Shown here piece by piece: positions 30,724-35,105 of a DNA stretch of 35,105 nt. The position numbers were made by a program, and so were the translations under genes. Origin of the DNA: Fragilaria crotonensis (Eukaryota; Bacillariophyta; Fragilariophyceae; Fragilariales; Fragilariaceae); contig JAKSYS010000652.1 in the NCBI GenBank assembly GCA_022925895.1, forward strand, positions 1-35,105. The letters run 5' to 3'. Position 1 is the first letter of the stretch; each line of letters opens with the position of its first letter. The notes under the pieces are model-generated. The model saw only the letters and a list, made by a program, of their open reading frames with translations. It was not told the origin of the DNA and searched no databases.

Positions 30724-31514
30724 ATTCTCACGGACACCTCGACTTCCGCCTGGCATCCATGTACCGCGCATGGCAGCGAGATGACGACCCGCCTACTCGT
30801 GTCAAACCCCTCCCTTTGTCCCTCGTCGCTCAGGTATGTCACCTCGCCTCCTTGGAGAATTCCCCCCGCGCGGCGGCAGCTGCCTCTTGTCTGGTCATCG
30901 GCTTCTTCTTCCTCTTGCGCCCGGGCGAATACCTGGGCACGCCTCGCCAAACCCATTTTGTGCTGGGGGCCGTCCGGTTCTGGATCGGCTCTCGCGCGCT
31001 TGATCACACTACATGTCCAGGTGGGGACATTCTGGCCGCTACCTTCGTTACCCTCACCTTCAATCGCCAAAAGAATGGGGTGCGTAACGAAACCGTCGGC
31101 CACGGCCGTTCCGGCCATGCCCATCTCTGTCCCGTGCACGCACTCGGCCAACGCGTTCTCGCCCTCCGTCGTCAAGGGGCTGCACATGACACTCCCCTCA
31201 ACGCCTTCCGCCCGGACGTGAACTCCAGCTGGACATTTATCCTTCCTTCTGACCTCACTACCCGCCTCCGCGCTGCCTTGGCCCTGCACCCCGATCCCGC
31301 CTTCACGGTTTCCGACGTCTCCATACGTTCCACTCGTGCGGGTGGTGCCATGGCCCTCCTCTGCGCCGGCGTCGACGCCGACCGCATCCGCTTACTGGGT
31401 CGCTGGCGGTCAGACGAAATGTACCGCTATCTTCACGTCCAGGCACAGCCCGTCATGACCGGCCTTGCCGCCGCCATGCTGCGCGGCGGCTCCTTCCGGC
31501 TCACGCCACATTAA
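30369..31514 (+). CDS. tyrosine recombinase (ORF3) of Ngaro-like element
   Basis: Integrates the circular DNA intermediate. The frame is open from 30369. The core-binding domain begins near 30500 (SWALWQTFCTS, then RTVEDAIRAVGQAYTG), before the first ATG at 30657, so translation probably enters from ORF2 by a -1 shift or from an unseen start. Catalytic motifs: FFFLLRPGEYL (first Arg, about 30903), RQKNGVR (Lys, about 31068), RSTRAGGA (about 31326), GRWRS (about 31398) and the Tyr in YRYLH (about 31420). The usual HxxR box reads RxxR here. CPVHAL in the middle is typical of DIRS/Ngaro recombinases. The overlap with ORF2 is 355 bp. Confidence 0.88.
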   Translation, partial: RHISAGDLLANAAPLVRDQCYADWCTLTDSAAGRGSAQRSATAATSWALWQTFCTSVGIDALRLAARDPIPLLQLFAHRYRSGTVAPGRRPVRARTVEDAIRAVGQAYTGMGAPDPRLNSHGHLDFRLASMYRAWQRDDDPPTRVKPLPLSLVAQVCHLASLENSPRAAAAASCLVIGFFFLLRPGEYLGTPRQTHFVLGAVRFWIGSRALDHTTCPGGDILAATFVTLTFNRQKNGVRNETVGHGRSGHAHLCPVHALGQRVLALRRQGAAHDTPLNAFRPDVNSSWTFILPSDLTTRLRAALALHPDPAFTVSDVSIRSTRAGGAMALLCAGVDADRIRLLGRWRSDEMYRYLHVQAQPVMTGLAAAMLRGGSFRLTPH

Positions 31515-31560
31515 CCCACCCACGCTCTCGCTCCCTCCCATCTCGCCTCTGGCCTCTGGG

Positions 31561-31753
31561 CCGCATGGTACAGCAAGCAAGCTACTGTACAAAGGAGATG
31601 TAGGGTATGGTAACTCCTAGTAGGATGTCACAAACCCCCATCAACTAATCACTGTAGCAGTAGCCAGGCCAGTAACCATAGCACCGCCTGGAACAACCAC
31701 ACCGGACCGTAGCGTCGAACAGCCGCTGGGGCGGGAGAGCTACGAATCCCGCC
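31561..31753 (+). repeat. B1 split direct repeat of Ngaro-like element
   Basis: A 193-bp repeat from CCGCATGGTACAG to GCTACGAATCCCGCC, identical as read to B2 at 32093-32285. It starts 46 bp after the recombinase stop and abuts A2 directly. Confidence 0.92.
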
Positions 31754-32078
31754 GATAGCGGCAGTGTGGACGGGAGGTCCAGTACAGCCTTCGCAGCACT
31801 CGAACCCTTGCTGCCCAGTCGAGCATTCCGAGGTGACGCACTCGTTTGTAATGACCCCGCAATACTACAATTCTACGTGGGATCTCCTCAAAAGAATACG
31901 GCAGTTTGAACAGAGTATTATCTACCCTCTTGCTCCCATTGTTTTGTCGAACCAGGTCAAACGATCAGTAGAGACAGAACAAGACTACCCGCACGACGCA
32001 TCGACAAGCCTGCCACGCTCCGTCAGGTCCCTCGATTCCAGTGTAGGCAAGCTTCGCAAGCGAGTTCAGGTTTTTAAG
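31754..32078 (+). repeat. A2 split direct repeat of Ngaro-like element
   Basis: Second copy of the 325-bp A repeat. It directly follows B1 and is separated from B2 by 14 bp (CCCGCCCGCCCACT). Confidence 0.92.
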
Positions 32079-32092
32079 CCCGCCCGCCCACT

Positions 32093-32285
32093 CCGCATGG
32101 TACAGCAAGCAAGCTACTGTACAAAGGAGATGTAGGGTATGGTAACTCCTAGTAGGATGTCACAAACCCCCATCAACTAATCACTGTAGCAGTAGCCAGG
32201 CCAGTAACCATAGCACCGCCTGGAACAACCACACCGGACCGTAGCGTCGAACAGCCGCTGGGGCGGGAGAGCTACGAATCCCGCC
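32093..32285 (+). repeat. B2 split direct repeat of Ngaro-like element
   Basis: Second copy of the 193-bp B repeat. It ends the element at CCCGCC before host sequence ACAGAAG. Confidence 0.92.
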
Positions 32286-33801
32286 ACAGAAGAAGTACAG
32301 TCGAATGTAGTAGTACAATACACCCGTACTCTACTAGTAGTATAGTATCAATTGGCTTGCAGTATACTGGTGACCAGTGACCAGTGACCGATGGTCACTG
32401 GGCTTGGGGCTTGAGGAAGGAAGGCCAATGGCCAACAATGAAAGATGAGTACAATAAGACAAACAAGCACCGCGAACTCTACGTATACCTGACTAAATAT
32501 TTCTTGACAATAATATATAGGAATGTTTGCAAATGATTATGCATCTCACATGCATTACAAATTATAAGGCATGTATTTTTAGGCCCACCATCCTAGTCAT
32601 GACAATTGGGAACCCACACAACTGAACAACTGTCAAGTTTTGTTGAGCTTCCAGAGATTACAAATCAAAACTGATGCGCAATTTGGAACCTGGGACAAAG
32701 GATGGGGACACCAGGAAGTCCAATGAGACGTTCCACGAACGGGAGCTTAGTTGCTTGTAAAGAAGATCTGCTGGTGGTGGTGGGCAAAATCGCATGTTTA
32801 GCTAGTAGCTAGCTAGATGCATGTTCTTGTTGAAGGATTAAGTCTCTATCCTACTACTATTGTAGTAGATTATCAACCACGCACATACAAGCATGATGCT
32901 GCCTGCCATAGTACTGATTGAGAAGCCCATCAGCTCCTCCCACATCCCTTACCGTAATGATGGAGAAGATCCAATTTCCTTTCCTCAGGGTCATGATCTG
33001 ACATTCCAGTTATGATTTGTAGTGGAGGATGATGGGGTGAGCCCTGTTGATGAAAGTGATAATAATAAGTCTTTGCCCTACAAGAAGAAGCCATGCTGCT
33101 GACTTGCTTTGTGATGGATCTGGTCCGTTCACGATCGGAACCTACTAGAATACATCCAATGCTCAAGATATTCAGCCAACCAGGTCAAGAGTCTCCTTGC
33201 GTGCTGCATCCTCCCGACAAGAACTGCAGTTTTGCAGATGATGTGCACTAGAAGTGCTGGGGATGACTTTTCCAATTCTCAAAATTCATCTATTGCTTCT
33301 TGCAATGAATTCAAACCTCCATTGGCTGGGACATAATAGCTACTCCAGTATTATTCTCCTAAAAATTTCATACCATGGCACAGTGAAGTTTGGTCAGCTT
33401 TCAGTATGGGCAGTTAGCATACGGTAGGAGTAGTAGGGATATTCTTCAACTTGCGAAAACTGTACTGCTGGAGCTCTAGAACAAAGCGTCTGCACTCTGC
33501 ACCCTTCATTCGATAATTCATCACTTTCAAATGTATTGTAGTAGTCAGGTTGTTGGAGTGAAGCTGCCCTCACAAGTTCATTGGTTCAAGCATTGGACAC
33601 GATAGCAGTAACCCAAGGAATCGGAGCTCAAGCCATCGAGCTGGGAACAACGATAGCCGTGACGTAGAAATCAGTATACAGTAGTAATGTAATGCGATTC
33701 CCCTAATGTACAACCACGTACCAGTACCGTGGTTCCAATACAAATTACACAGTAAAATACAGCATTATTAAAAAAAAAAAATCTGTAGAATTTGTATAAT
33801 G
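32286..33801. other. intergenic region, no gene recognised
   Basis: About 1.5 kb of AT-rich sequence. It starts with GTAC/TACTAGTA motifs (32290-32350) and includes a perfect 9-bp hairpin (32381-32401) and TAGCTAG repeats near 32800-32820. It ends with a 12-base A run before the next element. The only open frame of note (32930-33166, minus) shows no family motif. Confidence 0.6.
32381..32401. repeat. 9-bp hairpin with tandem GACCAGT
   Basis: CCAGTGACC and GGTCACTGG flank a GAT loop, preceded by tandem TGACCAG units from 32371. Role unknown. Confidence 0.55.
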
Positions 33802-33890
33802 AGGCCCATCCTTATCGAGAGACAAAACTGGTCTGCAAAACTGACCCCCAACTTTTTTTTTCAACTTTGTCCACTCCCCGTCCTTATCGA
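33802..33890. repeat. left terminal inverted repeat
   Basis: About 89 bp starting AGGCCCATCC. It matches the reverse complement of 34870-34947 with a few substitutions and an indel of roughly 12 bp in the middle. Confidence 0.7.
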
Positions 33891-34547
33891 AGAAAACCAA
33901 AACAGCGCCTTTTCCGGGTTCGTAGCCAAGCCGTCCGTTGTTTTTTGGTGCATTTGTGGAATACTCCATACTCCATCACACTCCAGTACACGTTCGAGCT
34001 AATCATGATGCTCAACCATGGCACTCACATCTGCAAACCTCTGAATACATATATGCCATGTCATATCTTAGCTAATATGCGAATCTATAAAGGTAGAACA
34101 TGCCTTCCTAGAATGTATTATTATTATCATTGCACAAGAATGAGTCAGTTGGGGAGCAGTATTCCCAGAAATCCAATGAAGTACTCCGAGTATTCGGCAA
34201 CAGCAATACTGACAGTATCCTGCACATTGAATTCCTCATCTGTCCATCACTGTCGAGGATCTGAATATGTTTCACCGACCTCTTCCCCTTCTTCAACATC
34301 ATTCGGCATTGCTCCTCTTGATTTTTGTGCGTTGACAATTGTATGGAGCAAGGCGTTCATTGACCAATGCCTGCTGTCATTCTTGGCGTGATTCCAGGCT
34401 ACGCTAATCAGTTGCGTGTTTTCTGACCCTTTGCTTGCACCAGATTCTCTCGTACATCCTTATGGGTCGTTCCCTCGCACGTCCTTACTTGTCAACCCAA
34501 TCTCGCATCTTCTTCGCACCAGTTCAACACGTACTACAAGTATACGT

Positions 34548-34561
34548 ACAAGTATACTTGT
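34548..34561. repeat. 14-bp perfect palindrome ACAAGTATACTTGT
   Basis: A self-complementary sequence without a loop inside the non-autonomous element. It sits next to TATACGTACAAG and resembles the intergenic GTAC/GTATAC motifs. Role unknown. Confidence 0.5.
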
Positions 34562-34869
34562 CATGAGGATTTCTTTTCAACACCGTGAGCATTATTTCAG
34601 ACAAAGGGACCCAATCACATTCCTCAACAGTGTGAGGGCTTTGTTGGCGAGTCCATCATAGCGAGGAAAGTGTCGTGTGAACTGTGGTGATGATGACGAA
34701 CGTTGTTGGCGTTGTGATGTTGTAATGGTAGTACGAAGATTCGATTTACGATTAACCGGACTCGAACACCTCAACTTTTTCTTGCAAAGTTGCTTTAAAG
34801 TTGGAGCCCAACTTTGTCGAGCAACTTTGCAATGAGTTGAGTTCTTTTTATTTTTCGAGTAACTTTTTC

Positions 34870-34947
34870 CCGATAAGGACGGACGATCCGGAAAAAAAGT
34901 TGGGGGGTCAGTTTTGCAGACCAGTTGTCTCTCGATGAGATGGGCCT
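34870..34947. repeat. right terminal inverted repeat
   Basis: About 78 bp ending GATGGGCCT. It is the inverted partner of 33802-33890. Confidence 0.7.
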
Positions 34948-35105
34948 GAGTCGAAAGTCACAAACCAAGCTCAGTCATCGTAGTTTTTAGTTTGAACTTT
35001 TTTGACGAGTATCTTCAAGATTGTGGAAACTGGACATTCGACACTTTCTGTCACTCGAGAATGAAATCAGTACGTACAGACGTACTTACCATGGTTCGTC
35101 ATGTC

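Larger units (their letters stand above)
25720..32285 (+). mobile_element. Ngaro-like (DIRS order) tyrosine-recombinase retrotransposon, apparently full length
   Basis: Split direct repeats in the order A1 (25720-26044), ORFs, B1 (31561-31753), A2 (31754-32078), B2 (32093-32285). A is 325 bp and B is 193 bp; reading side by side I see no differences between copies. This arrangement is the hallmark of Ngaro/PAT elements, which integrate through a circular intermediate using a tyrosine recombinase and leave no target duplication; none is visible here. The coding part has a Gag-like frame, RT plus RNase H, and a tyrosine recombinase, with no methyltransferase, which favours Ngaro over DIRS1. The interior is more GC-rich than the host genes. 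Identical repeats suggest a recent insertion. Confidence 0.9.
33802..34947. mobile_element. non-autonomous element with long terminal inverted repeats
   Basis: Left terminus 33802-33890 and right terminus 34870-34947 are imperfect inverted copies. Shared blocks in the same order are AGGCCCATC, ATCGAGAGACAA, CTGGTCTGCAAAACTGACCC, CCAACTTTTTTT and CCGTCCTTATCG. The right interior is packed with AACTTT/AAAGTT motifs (about 34775-34870). The interior shows no transposase. I see no clear target duplication, so the superfamily is unknown. Confidence 0.7.

Noticed and set aside
25720-32285. LTR retrotransposon
   Set aside because: The repeats are split (A1 ... B1A2B2) rather than two flanking LTRs, there is a tyrosine recombinase instead of a DDE integrase, and no aspartic protease is seen.
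34741-34790. GTTCGAGTCCGG-like T-loop on the minus strand
   Set aside because: The flanking arms do not pair and no cloverleaf can be drawn.
1-35105. CRISPR array, bacterial operon or prophage
   Set aside because: No regularly spaced repeats; genes are intron-bearing and eukaryotic in family content.

Overview
This window looks like nuclear DNA of a diatom, or a close stramenopile relative. The evidence is a theta-class (LCIB-type) carbonic anhydrase, a DUF6824-domain protein of the kind expanded in diatoms, short GT-AG introns (65, 65 and 88 bp in one gene), compact unique genes, and YR-retrotransposon and piggyBac-like debris between them. I cannot name the species.

Layout, left to right. 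(1) 1-3975: a piggyBac-like DNA transposon. Its transposase frame is broken by single-base indels, and a YqaJ-type nuclease plus a SAP DNA-binding motif sits inside the DDE transposase. (2) 4048-4946 (+): a DUF6824-domain protein starting only 72 bp beyond the transposon end. (3) 5054-5800 (-): an acyl-protein thioesterase, convergent with it. (4) 5855-9060: gene-poor DNA with dense GTAC palindromes and hairpins. (5) 9364-10185 (+): a theta carbonic anhydrase with a palindromic TGACGCGTCA upstream. (6) 10397-11746 (-): an unrecognised helical protein. (7) 12212-13786 (-): a GPR107/GOST-type seven-transmembrane Golgi protein. (8) 13787-14552: intergenic, with a small MITE-like inverted repeat. 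(9) 14553-25342 (-): a VPS13-family lipid-transfer protein, which I can join into one 3,523-residue frame from four exons, including a 25-nt first coding exon. (10) 25720-32285: a Ngaro-like tyrosine-recombinase retrotransposon with identical split direct repeats in the order A1-ORFs-B1-A2-B2. Its Gag-like and RT/RNase H frames are separated only by one UGA in a readthrough-like context. (11) 32286-33801: intergenic. (12) 33802-34947: a non-autonomous element with inverted termini of roughly 80-90 bp. (13) The remainder is unassigned.

The host genes do not form an operon. VPS13, the GPR107-like protein and the thioesterase all act on membranes or membrane proteins, but I see nothing beyond proximity linking them. 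The carbonic anhydrase belongs to inorganic carbon metabolism. The most novel content is in the mobile elements: the nuclease/SAP-bearing piggyBac transposase and the candidate stop-codon readthrough signal in the Ngaro-like element.
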